From assembly GCA_947480015.1 (NCBI GenBank), contig CANKBS010000025.1, positions 1 through 53,417 of the forward strand: a stretch of DNA of 53,417 nt, given 5' to 3'. Source of the DNA: Sphingobacteriaceae bacterium. GTDB taxonomy: Bacteria; Bacteroidota; Bacteroidia; B-17B0; Aurantibacillaceae. The translations under genes were made by a program, and so were the position numbers. Positions within the stretch are counted from its first letter, which is position 1, and every line of letters begins with the position of its first letter. The notes below the pieces were generated by a model. That model made no database searches, had not been told where the DNA came from, and saw only the letters and a list, made by a program, of their open reading frames with translations. This document shows positions 8,565-17,740 of this stretch, one piece after another.

Positions 8565-8597
8565 TTATCCCGAAAGTAATCGGGATCGCGATGTCTA
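8565..8597. repeat. Spacer with a small inverted repeat between the duplicated gene ends
   Basis: The spacer holds CCCGA-AAGTAA-TCGGG, a 5 bp inverted repeat at about 8569-8584, followed by GCGATGTCT, which resembles the edge of the repeat. It is similar in style to the GCCCGAT-AGCC-ATCGGGC hairpin at 31522-31539. Confidence 0.5.
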
Positions 8598-8647
8598 TGC
8601 GTTCTCGTCCAGCGCTAAAGGCGCAGGCCTATAACGCAGACATCGTC
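8598..8647. repeat. 50 bp direct repeat covering the 3' end of the phosphatase gene
   Basis: The gene-internal copy of the repeat described at 8515-8564. It covers the last codons, the stop at 8615-8617 and 17 bp beyond. Confidence 0.9.
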
Positions 8648-10762
8648 GACTTGCTCGAGATCGCCTTTCCAGTGATTAAAGGCTTTATTAATTATATCGG
8701 ATTGTTCGTTTATATGCATGGTGTTGTGTTCTAATAAGAGATCGGAGAATTGTTTGTATTTAAACTTTTTACCTTTAGGTCCACCAAACTGATCGGCAAA
8801 ACCATCGGTGAATAAATAAAAGATACTGTCTTTTTTATAAGGTATGTCATGCGTGGTAAAAGGTTGTGGCTGGTCGGTTTTTCCGATGGCTTGTTTATCA
8901 GCTTTTATTTCAACAAATTCGTTCTCTGTCACATACCAAAGCGGATTATTAGCGCCACTCCAGAATATTTTTTTATGTACTGTGTCGATGCATAACAATG
9001 ATATATCCATGCCATCTTTCACATCGGTGCTGCTTTTCTCAAAAGTTTCAACCACCAATTCTCGGGTCTTGTCAAGTATTTTCCCCGTTTCGGTTAATTG
9101 AAATTCTTTGATGCTCCGATTTAAGGCACTGCTGCAAACCAGCGACACCATGGCTCCCGGCACACCATGTCCGGTGCTATCGGCAGCTGCAATAAAAAAC
9201 AAATTATTAACTTTTTCGGCCCAGTAAAAATCACCGGCCACTATGTCTTTAGGTTTATATATTATAAAAGTACCCGGTAAGTGTTTATTAATAAAATCCT
9301 GCGGAGGCAATATGGCTTCCTGCAAACGTTTGGCGTAAGAAATACTCTCTAAAATTTCTTTTTGTTTTTCTTCCACCAGGTGTTTTTGCGCTTCCACTTC
9401 CAATTTTTTTAACTCTGTTATTTCCTTCTGTTCCTTCAGCGCTGCATTGGTTATCTTGCGTAAATAATTACTTCGGATAATAAAAAACACCAAAACAAAA
9501 AAGGCGAGAATGACCATTAAAAAATAAATGATGGTTTGTCGCGAATCGCTTAACTCCGAATCTTTGGCATTTAGTAATAACAGCCCCTTTTCATTTTCCC
9601 CTTTAAGTCTCGATATTTCTTCCTGCTTTTTAATGGTAGCAAATTTTGCATTTAGATTACTGATCTGATTGGCTAGTGCCGTGTTTAAATTTTTATTTTC
9701 CGAATTAATGATATCGGTGAGCACCTGGTATTCAGCATTTTTAATTTCGTATTGCAAATCGGTGAATTTATTAATCACATATAACACCGGCATGTTATAA
9801 AAATGCGTCATTTCCCAAGATATGGGTTCTCCGTTTTCATCGGTGTAACCATCGGTATTGAGGTTTAAACCTTCCTTAATAATAATTCTGTTTTGTTCGA
9901 GTGCCAGATTTAAAAGTGAATCGCTGAAAGTAGTGATGAGAGATTTTAATTTTTGTGCCGAATACTTGCCATTATTCGGTTTAAATTCATTTCCAATAAG
10001 TATCTCTGTGGGCAAATCAACATCCACAGCATTATGAATCTGTATGCATGACAAAGTATCAGACTGTTTAAGCGAAATAGTCTCCGCTTTTGAAATGACA
10101 AAGGACTTTAAACATTGAATGTGTGCGATAGCAGAATCGGTTAATGCCTGTAGTTTTCTGGCCTTTATAAAAAGATCCTGATCTGCTTCACCTTTTACAA
10201 AATTTACACTCCTATATAATTGTTTGTTTCGCGATGTGGCTGCCTTTAGTGCTTCTTCTGTGCTCAGGCCTTGTTGTAAAACCGTATTAATTTTTATGCG
10301 TCCGCTGCTCGAATTCATGAGACTGCCGAGTGAATGACAGAAAAAATACATAACGATTAAAATGGCGTGTGATCGGTCGATTGATGTTTTTTGTGATTTA
10401 TAAAGTTGCACCAAGGCATACGGAATAACCAGCACCAAAAGAATGGTATTGTTGACTACAAAAAAAACAGAAGCACCGGGCCAATGCATGATTTTAAAAA
10501 TAAATCCCAGCGCGAAAAAAAACAAAATACTACTCTGTGCCAGCAGTATTATTTTTTGCCTGTTTGTTTGTTTGGATTTCAAGTTCTCAAGCACATACAA
10601 GGGCATATAAAAGAATCCCAAGAAAAAGGTCCCCAGGGTTAGCAAAAGGGAAGCGCCCGGATAGTGGTATATTTTAAAAAACTCGCCTATTAGAGTTGGA
10701 ACAATTGAAAGCCAGACTAGGCTGCTTAGTATTTTTGATGGCCTGATTTGTTGCGTGGTCAT
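8615..10762 (-). CDS. SpoIIE-type PP2C phosphatase with GldL- and GldM-like N-terminal half
   Basis: Start at the ATG at 10762 (MTTQQIRPSK); a TTG lies two codons earlier. Residues 1-145 are membrane segments that twice contain a GldL-like motif: FFKIYHYPGAS near 30 and FKIMHWPGAS near 90. Residues of about 150-400 resemble the first periplasmic domain of GldM, clearest in WEMTHFYNMPVLYVINKF near 317 and IKNAEYQVL near 340. A transmembrane helix (about 412-430) and a coiled coil with ESISYAKRLQEAILPP follow. The C-terminal domain (about 495-715) is a SpoIIE/PP2C Ser/Thr phosphatase: GDFYW, ADSTGHGVPGAM, DGMDISL, TDGFADQFGG and a terminal DD metal motif. Inference: the periplasmic part senses something and the phosphatase acts on an anti-sigma-antagonist type partner. 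Confidence 0.8.
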   Translation of the reverse strand: MTTQQIRPSKILSSLVWLSIVPTLIGEFFKIYHYPGASLLLTLGTFFLGFFYMPLYVLENLKSKQTNRQKIILLAQSSILFFFALGFIFKIMHWPGASVFFVVNNTILLVLVIPYALVQLYKSQKTSIDRSHAILIVMYFFCHSLGSLMNSSSGRIKINTVLQQGLSTEEALKAATSRNKQLYRSVNFVKGEADQDLFIKARKLQALTDSAIAHIQCLKSFVISKAETISLKQSDTLSCIQIHNAVDVDLPTEILIGNEFKPNNGKYSAQKLKSLITTFSDSLLNLALEQNRIIIKEGLNLNTDGYTDENGEPISWEMTHFYNMPVLYVINKFTDLQYEIKNAEYQVLTDIINSENKNLNTALANQISNLNAKFATIKKQEEISRLKGENEKGLLLLNAKDSELSDSRQTIIYFLMVILAFFVLVFFIIRSNYLRKITNAALKEQKEITELKKLEVEAQKHLVEEKQKEILESISYAKRLQEAILPPQDFINKHLPGTFIIYKPKDIVAGDFYWAEKVNNLFFIAAADSTGHGVPGAMVSLVCSSALNRSIKEFQLTETGKILDKTRELVVETFEKSSTDVKDGMDISLLCIDTVHKKIFWSGANNPLWYVTENEFVEIKADKQAIGKTDQPQPFTTHDIPYKKDSIFYLFTDGFADQFGGPKGKKFKYKQFSDLLLEHNTMHINEQSDIINKAFNHWKGDLEQVDDVCVIGLRL

Positions 10763-11141
10763 GAGCAAAATTTAAAATTAAAGATACATATTCCAATGGA
10801 GTATTGAACTTCTGATGATTTAAGTCATAGTGGCAAATACTTGAGCGTTGTAAACCTTTTTTTATGCTGTAAGTAACAATTATTTAGTCACGTCGCCAAA
10901 AACGTTTACGCCACTATGCAGCGGTATCCATTGCGATTTATTGAGGACCTGATAATATGATTTTTACTCTTCTTATTATTTCGTTTGCTGAATGGTAATA
11001 AGGGAATTGCAGTTTACTTGCGCAGTTGAGTTCAAAAGATGAGTTCAGCTTCCATCGTGTTAAATGCCTTTTATGATTTTAGCTGTATGTTAAATGTCGA
11101 TAGTTTGGTTTTTAATGTGTAACTTTAATAAAAAGAAATCC
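10763..11141. other. Intergenic region between divergent genes, no gene seen
   Basis: About 380 bp between the SpoIIE-type gene and a T9SS cargo gene, so it must hold both promoters. A TAACTTTA at 11120-11127 could be a weak -7 element for the plus-strand gene. No RNA gene, hairpin terminator or open coding relic was recognised. Confidence 0.5.
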
Positions 11142-13427
11142 ATGAGAACCTTATTCCTATTTCTGATTAGTTTTATCCCACTTTTCTGTTTTTCGCAAAT
11201 GGAAAATACACAATGGCGCTTTGGTAGCCAGTGCGGACTCAGTTTTACAACTAATCCGGCTGTGTTGGTGAGTTCAAATATTAGTAACGGCGGAGGAAGT
11301 TGTTCAAGCATTGCCGATGCCGCCGGTAATCTTCTCTTCTACACAGATGGATATGATGTTTGGAATCGTTTCAACTTACAAATGGCCGGAGCGAATATAC
11401 CTCTTATGGGTGCCGGATCCACTCAAGGCGTACTCATTGCTAAACAACCCGGAAATAATCCCTATTATTATATATTTGCTTCAGGCGTTCAGGGCATGCG
11501 CTATTCGATTGTCGACATGAGTTTGGCCGCTGGCATAGGCTCAGTAACCGTTAAAAATGTTACACTTACTACACAAATACAATCCTATAAAATTGCAGGA
11601 ACCAAGCATTGCAACAAATCGGATGTTTGGATCGTTTCTCAAGACCAGGGACAGAATTCGTGGCGGGCTTACCAACTTACAAGTACAGGTATTACAGGAC
11701 CCGTTGTTTCTAATACAGGACATACTCATATTGTTTATGCCGCCATGAAATTTTCGCCCGATGGTTCAAAAATTGCTTCTACCGAATGGGGTGACGGGGT
11801 TTACCTTTATGATTTTAATAAATCGACCGGTGCCGTTTCTGGCATGACCGTTGTTAGCGGTCAGGGCTTTGCAGCATGGGCTGTTGAATTTTCTCCCGAC
11901 AGTAAAAAACTATACGCCACACGAAGTTATGCCACTGTTTTACAGTGGGATTTGGCGGCTGGCAGTGCTGCAGCCATTGCTGCCAGTGTTGACACCATTT
12001 ATGTAACGCCAATGAATTTTAATGGAAATCAGGGAGCACTTCAACTTGCCCCTGACGGAAAAATTTATCAGACTTACGGAAATGCACAGGTGCTTAGTAT
12101 TATACAAAACCCTAACGGATTAGGTGCCGCTTGCAATTATTCATTCGCCGCCATAAACATAAGCCCTAAAATAACCGGTCATGGACTTCCTAATCTGGTT
12201 AAACCCATGCTTCCCCTTCCTTCATTTGCCAACACAATAAGTCAAGCCACTTGCCAAACTTTGCAATTTAGTCCAATCACCACAACCGTGGGTGGTTTAA
12301 GTTCATTACTTCCAACAACAGCCAATTGGATATTTGGAGATCCTGCTTCAGGGCCGTCCAATTATTCTTCGCAACTTAATCCTACGCATGTTTATTCAGG
12401 CTCCGGCGTATATAGCGTTCAAATGATCATCGCAAATCCTTGTGGCGTTCCTGATACTGTTAATCAGGTGGTGAATGTCCCGAATAATGTATCTACACTT
12501 TCATTGGGCGGAAACACCTTAATTTGTATGGGTGCAACCACAACCTTAAATGTTAGCGGCGCCGGCACTTACACTTGGAATTCAAACTTAGGTCAGACTA
12601 CGGGCGCAACTATAATTGTCAATCCAACTGCATCGCTTGTTTTTACTGTAAGTGCTATGAATGGGAATTCCTGCGTCACAAACTCAATCCTAGCGGTTAC
12701 GGTGCTTCCTCCTTCTGTATTTTATGTTTCAGGTCAAACACAACTTTGCCTAGGCGAAAGCGCCACACTTACTGCTAATGGCGTTAGCAATTATACCTGG
12801 ACCACGGCCTCAGGTCCGGTGGGAACCAGCTCCGTAATTACTTTGAACCCTGCACTAGGTGTATATAATTATACACTGTTTGGTTTTAATCCGTCTCTCA
12901 GCTGTATAGGCCAGTTGTTCATAACACTTACGGTTTCACCATACCCAACGCTAAGTATATTAGGTCCTACCATGGTGTGCACAGGCGATGCTGTGAACTT
13001 GTTAGCAACGGGGGCAAGTAACTATACCTGGACTTTCACTGGAGGAACAACAAGCGGACCAAGCATAAGCACCTTATTATCTTCACCTTTAAACTATACA
13101 CTAAGCGCAAGTGATCCCACTGGCAATTGTATAAGCAAAGTGGTATCATCGGTAGCCACCAATGCCTGCCTTGGACTTTCATCCAATGCGATTGATAAAT
13201 TCAAGATCTATCCTAATCCCTTTCAGGATCAATTAGAAATTGACAGTCACATCACATTCAGTTTAAGTATTCATAATTTAAATGGCCAATTCATGTATAG
13301 TACTGAAGGGTGTGTGGGAATAAATGTTATCGATCTTTCAGCATTGCCTGGAGGAGCCTATTCCCTGATGATCCAATCGGAGCAAGGAAATAGTTACCGA
13401 AAATTGGTGAAACTAGTTTCTCCATAA
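11142..13427 (+). CDS. T9SS cargo protein with beta-propeller, PKD and repeated Ig-like domains
   Basis: The ATG at 11142 gives a signal peptide (MRTLFLFLISFIPLFCFSQ); upstream in-frame codons are probably untranslated. Residues of about 20-350 form a beta-propeller-like region (repeated FSPDGSKIAST and FSPDSKKLYATR blades). A PKD domain lies at about 375-460 (WIFGDPASG...HVYSGSGVYSV). Then come three Ig-like repeats with a common pattern: LICMGATTTLNVSGAGTYTW, QLCLGESATLTANGVSNYTW and MVCTGDAVNLLATGASNYTW. It ends in a type A sorting domain from FKIYPNPFQDQLEI. This architecture is typical of large surface or gliding-associated adhesins. The ligand is unknown. Confidence 0.85.
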   Translation: MRTLFLFLISFIPLFCFSQMENTQWRFGSQCGLSFTTNPAVLVSSNISNGGGSCSSIADAAGNLLFYTDGYDVWNRFNLQMAGANIPLMGAGSTQGVLIAKQPGNNPYYYIFASGVQGMRYSIVDMSLAAGIGSVTVKNVTLTTQIQSYKIAGTKHCNKSDVWIVSQDQGQNSWRAYQLTSTGITGPVVSNTGHTHIVYAAMKFSPDGSKIASTEWGDGVYLYDFNKSTGAVSGMTVVSGQGFAAWAVEFSPDSKKLYATRSYATVLQWDLAAGSAAAIAASVDTIYVTPMNFNGNQGALQLAPDGKIYQTYGNAQVLSIIQNPNGLGAACNYSFAAINISPKITGHGLPNLVKPMLPLPSFANTISQATCQTLQFSPITTTVGGLSSLLPTTANWIFGDPASGPSNYSSQLNPTHVYSGSGVYSVQMIIANPCGVPDTVNQVVNVPNNVSTLSLGGNTLICMGATTTLNVSGAGTYTWNSNLGQTTGATIIVNPTASLVFTVSAMNGNSCVTNSILAVTVLPPSVFYVSGQTQLCLGESATLTANGVSNYTWTTASGPVGTSSVITLNPALGVYNYTLFGFNPSLSCIGQLFITLTVSPYPTLSILGPTMVCTGDAVNLLATGASNYTWTFTGGTTSGPSISTLLSSPLNYTLSASDPTGNCISKVVSSVATNACLGLSSNAIDKFKIYPNPFQDQLEIDSHITFSLSIHNLNGQFMYSTEGCVGINVIDLSALPGGAYSLMIQSEQGNSYRKLVKLVSP

Positions 13428-13612
13428 ATAAGACGATTAAAGCAAAGTTGATTGGGAAAATTAGTGGAAGGCTATGATGTTGGGATAATTGTTGGAAAAT
13501 GGTTCGAACTCAAAACCTAACAGATTATTGTTTTATTTTGATAGCATAGAATTAGAAACATAGCAGAGCCTTGCTGATTAAATTCATTTTAAATTTTCAT
13601 TCTTCTCGTTTA

Positions 13613-14047
13613 CTAAGCTTGTTTTGTGTGCGTCTCAAAACCATCGCTTATGGCGGCTTCAAGCACTTTAAGCGCGATGTCTTTTAGTGTTTTGAACTTC
13701 ATGCAATAACCCGTCACGCTGGCTTTGCCTATTTTTTTTCCATAAGTTTTTACCAAATAGTCTTTATCGCTTATCCCCATTATATAAATAGAGATGCCGC
13801 TTGTGTTTGCACTTAAACCTATCTGATAAAACTCCCGACTCGTTCCGTTGGCGTAGTGCATGGTTAGAAGTCCATAACCTATATTTGGATTAGATACAAT
13901 TTTATTTTCATCGTTTTTTCCATCCAAAAACCATAAGCGACATCCCGGCTTTAATTCAGTAATGAGATGGTGCAAGATTTGCATGTCGCTGCGTTTTGCT
14001 TCAGCTTGGCTAGCGATATAGCTTTTGATTTGTGCTTGTATGTTCAT
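13613..14047 (-). CDS. DUF1801-family (YdhG-like) protein
   Basis: Start at the ATG at 14047 (MNIQAQIKSYIASQAEAKRS). The fold pattern IxxYIxSQxxxKRxDMxxLHxLI, then GCRLWFLDGK, GYGLLTMHYANGTSREFYQIGLSA, and a KASVTGYCMKFKTLKDI end matches the DUF1801/YdhG family of small cytoplasmic proteins, some of which are annotated as iron chaperones. About 145 residues, the usual size. No neighbours with a clear link. The biochemical role is not established. Confidence 0.7.
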   Translation of the reverse strand: MNIQAQIKSYIASQAEAKRSDMQILHHLITELKPGCRLWFLDGKNDENKIVSNPNIGYGLLTMHYANGTSREFYQIGLSANTSGISIYIMGISDKDYLVKTYGKKIGKASVTGYCMKFKTLKDIALKVLEAAISDGFETHTKQA

Positions 14048-14171
14048 ATGATGAAACACTATGTTTGTATTAAGAACCTGCAATAGTTGCCGACGTGTAT
14101 TTCAATTAGCTAACTGAATGGCCGATGCTTTATGTTATGAATTCGGGATGAGTCTCCCACAAGGTACTATT

Positions 14172-14822
14172 TTAAAGGCAAAAACTAAGCAAAAGGAAGT
14201 CGCTATCAAAAGTAGGATGTGGCTTGTTTTTTTCATACTCATTTTCCATTATAGTTTCATACAGACTATCGTTTTCCGCTAGATATTTTTGTTCTGAGGA
14301 AACTTTAACTTTGTGTGGTATTAACCCGTTAAAACCATTTGTAAATTTCAGTTGATGGATGCGACATTCTCCTTCCTGTGGTTTTTTACCGCTAATCATA
14401 CCAAAGTTTAATAATTTTGAACTTAAAGACACAACCGTAGAATCAAATCTTTCAACTTTATACTTGCCAATATCTTTTCGTTTGTATTTCCGATTTAATA
14501 GCTCTGCTATTTTATAAAAAAGCTCCTCAAAATAAGAACTTGGTATAGTTGATATTCTGTCTCTTATTGAACTGTGGCGGGTGGACGAATCAGGTTTTAA
14601 GCCTGAAAAGGATTGAAGTTTTTGTGTGCTAAATAACTCCTCCATCACTCTGAGGCTCAAACGTTCACTTTGTAAAATCCCCATGAGTAATAAATTAAAC
14701 ATAAGCTTTCCGCTCAGTTTTTTTATCTGAAAGTCTACATTTGTTTCATCTGCTATTTTATCGAAGAAGTGTTCTGGGATTAATTGCAATAGATCAATTA
14801 CTCCTGTTCTTTTAGCCTTCAT
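14172..14822 (-). pseudogene. Truncated IS4-type transposase (N-terminal half)
   Basis: The 216 codons cover the N-terminal part and first catalytic Asp region (KVERFDSTVVSLSSKLL) of an IS4/IS1634-like DDE transposase, with KFTNGFNGLIPHKV after it. After EYEKN the homologous sequence stops and the frame ends in an unrelated tail (PTFDSDFLLLSFCL). The second Asp and the Glu of the DDE triad are missing, so the protein should be inactive. No matching C-terminal part is seen between 14048 and 14171, which points to a deletion rather than a frameshift. Confidence 0.75.
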
Positions 14823-14919
14823 GAAGGTTAATTTAGATCAAAAGTCTTGTATTAAAGACCCCTGTATTCACTTGTTTTTAACTATTCAAGGTTAAATAAA
14901 CAGGCTTTCGTGCAATCGT

Positions 14920-14933
14920 GATTACAAATCCTG
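14920..14933. repeat. Copy of the GATTACAAATCC repeat
   Basis: GATTACAAATCCTG lies just after the blaR1 stop codon. The same string occurs at 17865-17878, and two related units lie at 17894-17928. Confidence 0.5.
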
Positions 14934-14961
14934 CGAAGTAAGGAGAGTGTGGTGATTCCAA

Positions 14962-17271
14962 TTACTTTTTCTTGCTCAGCGTAAAAATGCCATCCCAGCG
15001 ACGTAATATGCAGCCGGTCACTTCCTTTTTATCAGTTATAATAAATTCAACGCTTCTGTTTGAGCGGTCATTGTAATAAACAATGTTATCCGTGACAAAT
15101 AGTAATTCAACCGTTCTGTTGGACGGTAAGGGGTCTTGTTCGATATAACGATAGAGTTTATTGCTGTTACTGATAATATCCATGGGTCGTAACATGGTAT
15201 CTTGTTTCGCAGGCAAATAGGTTCCGGCGAGGTCTTTTAAATTAGCCGGCACTTGTGTGGCAGATATCACTTTCTTTAAATTGATTTCACCGAACAACAA
15301 TAAACTGATGGCTTTTTTATCTTTGGCATTAAAGATCAAGGAAGCCCCGTCGTCGGGATTAATAAATTTACCATCGCCCATTGCAATTAGGCTATAATGA
15401 TAACCATTGTCGTAACCCGTCAGTACATTCCCTTCTACTTCAAAGCGGATCCAGCGCATGGCGTTAGGTTGATTGGTAGATAAATAATCACCGGCCAATA
15501 GTTCTAAATACTCCTTAGAAACTTTTACGGGTTTTATAAGGTCATCGGGATTTATACCGAGATCTCTTAAATGCTTAATTCCGCTTTTACTACCCGGATT
15601 CAACTGCAGTGATTTTTTATAATTTTCGATGGCGCCCTTTTTATCGCCCAGTGCCAAAAGAGACTCAGCGTAACTGTCGTAAACATTAAATGAATTGGGA
15701 TTTCTCTCCACATTTAATTTAAAAATGCCAGCGGCCTCATTAGCCTGACCGGCATTTAATAATTCATAACCGGCCATGTTCATTTCATTTTCACTGATGA
15801 AATAATTGGTCGAATCCTTTTTAGTCTCATAATAATCAAGCGCTGCGGTAATCCCATCTTTTTCAATCACGTGAACCATACTAAAAGCCATCGATCGTTT
15901 AGTAAAGCCACCTTTTTCGGTTTTTAATTTTATTAAGTTGATGCTTCCTGCCAGCGTAAAGCTGATGGCATTGGGGTCGTTGCTGTTAAACACCAAAGCT
16001 ACACCGTCATCGGGATTAATAAATTTTCCTTCACCCACGGGAATTAAACGGTAAGAATAACCATTATCCGTTCCGAACAAGGTGCCCAGCACTTCAGAAA
16101 TCATAATTCTTCTGTTGCGTTTGGGTTCGTTAGTCGCAATGTATTCTCCTTCCAAGGTTTTTAAATAGACCGCCGAAACACTCACTTTTTTTATGCCACT
16201 ATCTTTTTTCATAAAAGCACTAGTGGTATTTTGTAGGTCATCTTGTTTTACGCTACCAGGCTTAATAGCAAAGGCGCTGAACAGAAAAACAAAAAGAGGC
16301 AGGATAAGGGTTAGTTTTAGCGTGGCTAATTTGGAAGATCTTTTTTTCATCATCATGGTGATACGTTTTTTAATGGCTAAATTATAATTACTGGCAATGT
16401 TAAAATTATTTTCACTAAGTACTTGATTGAGCAAACTGTATTGGTAATCCGGCAGCTCTATCCCCGAATTCAGCGTGCCTAAATCGGCCAAATATTCATG
16501 ATTTATTTTTACGGCACGTTTATAAAACCAAACAATAGGATTAAACCATTGCACAATAAGTAAAAGTTCGAAGAAGATAAGATCGAGACTGTGTTTTTGT
16601 CGGATATGAATGCGTTCGTGGGAAATTATATTGTGGAGTTCGTCGTCGGGATAATTTTTCTGACTGATAAATACATAATTTAAAAAGGAGAAAGGTGAGA
16701 GCTTCCTATGAATGCGAATGATTTTCAAGTCAGACATAGTTTGAACTTTGTGTTTAAGTACAAAGGAAAAGATCCAGATAAAATTAGCCAGAAAACGAAG
16801 CAGAAAGAATAGTACGCCCATAAAATAAATGAGTAAAACGCTGCTCAACCAAGCGGGCAAAGATGCATTGCTTTCGTTTTGAATGGTATTTGATTCGTAA
16901 ATGGTGGCAGGATTCAAAGAGCCGGAATTATCTTGATTCGTGTTTTTATTGTTGTTAAGCTCTGAGCCTGTGGTTTCTGAATCCATGAACTCGTTTTTTG
17001 CAAGACCTGATTTAGAGAACATGGTCCTGCTGATTTTTTGTTCATACTGCTCTATGGGTTGTATAAGGTATTTGCTCAAAGCCGAATCGTCTCCCATACC
17101 GCCAGGCGAATACTTGAGCAAAGGAACTAATAAGGCGAGTAAAACAGTGAATAAAAGGTAAAAACGGTTTAAACCAAAAAAGGTTTCATTTTTTAAAAAG
17201 AGCCAGTAGGCTGTGTAGAAGAGAGAAAGGCAAAGCGCCATCTCTAAAGAGTAAATGATAAAATCTTTCAT
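14962..17271 (-). CDS. blaR1: BlaR1/MecR1-type M56 membrane metallopeptidase with C-terminal sensor-like repeats
   Basis: Residues 1-340 form the M56 antirepressor domain: transmembrane helices near 5-25, 35-53, 140-172 and 318-336, zinc motif HERIH at 218-222 and a downstream NHEYLAD at 257-263. The penicillin-binding domain of classic BlaR1 is missing. Instead there are three beta-rich modules at about 370-450, 588-668 and 677-766; the first two are clear repeats (GEYIATNEPKR and GDYLSTNQPNA starts; both contain GKFINPDDG). TPR helices lie between them at about 495-575. The modules and TPRs resemble the tails (DUF3471-like) that follow serine beta-lactamase-type domains. It lies 28 bp after blaI. 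Inference: it senses a cell-envelope ligand and triggers loss of BlaI repression. Confidence 0.85.
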   Translation of the reverse strand: MKDFIIYSLEMALCLSLFYTAYWLFLKNETFFGLNRFYLLFTVLLALLVPLLKYSPGGMGDDSALSKYLIQPIEQYEQKISRTMFSKSGLAKNEFMDSETTGSELNNNKNTNQDNSGSLNPATIYESNTIQNESNASLPAWLSSVLLIYFMGVLFFLLRFLANFIWIFSFVLKHKVQTMSDLKIIRIHRKLSPFSFLNYVFISQKNYPDDELHNIISHERIHIRQKHSLDLIFFELLLIVQWFNPIVWFYKRAVKINHEYLADLGTLNSGIELPDYQYSLLNQVLSENNFNIASNYNLAIKKRITMMMKKRSSKLATLKLTLILPLFVFLFSAFAIKPGSVKQDDLQNTTSAFMKKDSGIKKVSVSAVYLKTLEGEYIATNEPKRNRRIMISEVLGTLFGTDNGYSYRLIPVGEGKFINPDDGVALVFNSNDPNAISFTLAGSINLIKLKTEKGGFTKRSMAFSMVHVIEKDGITAALDYYETKKDSTNYFISENEMNMAGYELLNAGQANEAAGIFKLNVERNPNSFNVYDSYAESLLALGDKKGAIENYKKSLQLNPGSKSGIKHLRDLGINPDDLIKPVKVSKEYLELLAGDYLSTNQPNAMRWIRFEVEGNVLTGYDNGYHYSLIAMGDGKFINPDDGASLIFNAKDKKAISLLLFGEINLKKVISATQVPANLKDLAGTYLPAKQDTMLRPMDIISNSNKLYRYIEQDPLPSNRTVELLFVTDNIVYYNDRSNRSVEFIITDKKEVTGCILRRWDGIFTLSKKK

Positions 17272-17299
17272 GGTTTGAGGGTTTAGGTTTTTAAATACT

Positions 17300-17671
17300 T
17301 TACTTCATCTGTTTTTTTATTTCTTTCATTAATTTGATGGTTTCTTCTACTTCGTTAATATCCATATCGTTTTCTCGCGAAAAAAAGGAAACCATTTCAT
17401 GCAGCGAATTGTCAAAATAGTTATGAAGAACCCGCTTCATGAACAATTTGGTGTAATCGTTTTTTTCAACAGCCGGATAATACTGATAGGTATTACCATA
17501 ACTTTTGTGGTTCACGAATTTTTTGCGCTCAAGGGTGCGAATGATCGTAGACACCGTGTTATAAGCAGGTTTCGGTTTGGGAATTTCGTCAATGATGTCT
17601 TTCACAAAAGCTTTTTTCTTTTCCCAGAGAATTTGCATGATCTGTTCTTCTGCTTTGGTTAACTCGTTCAT
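17300..17671 (-). CDS. blaI: BlaI/MecI-family repressor
   Basis: A 123-residue winged-helix repressor. It begins with the family hallmark LTKAEEQIMQILWEKK, followed by VKDIIDEI, the recognition helix AYNTVSTIIRTLERKKFVNHK and the wing GNTYQYYPAV. The helical C-terminal part forms the dimer. It is the first gene of the blaI-blaR1 operon. Two dyads of the BlaI operator type lie 50-83 bp upstream, so autoregulation is expected. When the partner peptidase is activated, members of this family are cleaved near the domain boundary. Confidence 0.93.
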   Translation of the reverse strand: MNELTKAEEQIMQILWEKKKAFVKDIIDEIPKPKPAYNTVSTIIRTLERKKFVNHKSYGNTYQYYPAVEKNDYTKLFMKRVLHNYFDNSLHEMVSFFSRENDMDINEVEETIKLMKEIKKQMK

Positions 17672-17720
17672 AAGGGTGATTTGTTTCCATCAAAGGTAAA
17701 CGAATAAATTAGTCGTTACA

Positions 17721-17734
17721 ACTACAAATATAGT
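17721..17734. promoter_or_regulatory. BlaI operator 1 (ACTACAAATATAGT)
   Basis: The 14 bp dyad ACTA-N6-TAGT matches the known mec/bla operator ACTACATATGTAGT at 12 of 14 positions. It overlaps the TATATTTG -7 element on the minus strand (17725-17732), so a bound repressor would block RNA polymerase. Confidence 0.8.
17725..17732 (-). promoter_or_regulatory. -7 promoter element TATATTTG of the blaI-blaR1 operon
   Basis: A perfect TAnnTTTG match on the minus strand, lying inside operator 1 and about 54 bp before the blaI start. A TTTTG lies only 8 bp upstream, so the -33 element is unclear. Confidence 0.5.
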
Positions 17735-17740
17735 TACAAA

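Noticed and set aside
14048-14171. Remaining half of the truncated transposase
   Set aside because: No frame in this gap shows the second Asp or Glu region of a DDE transposase, so the missing part is taken as deleted.
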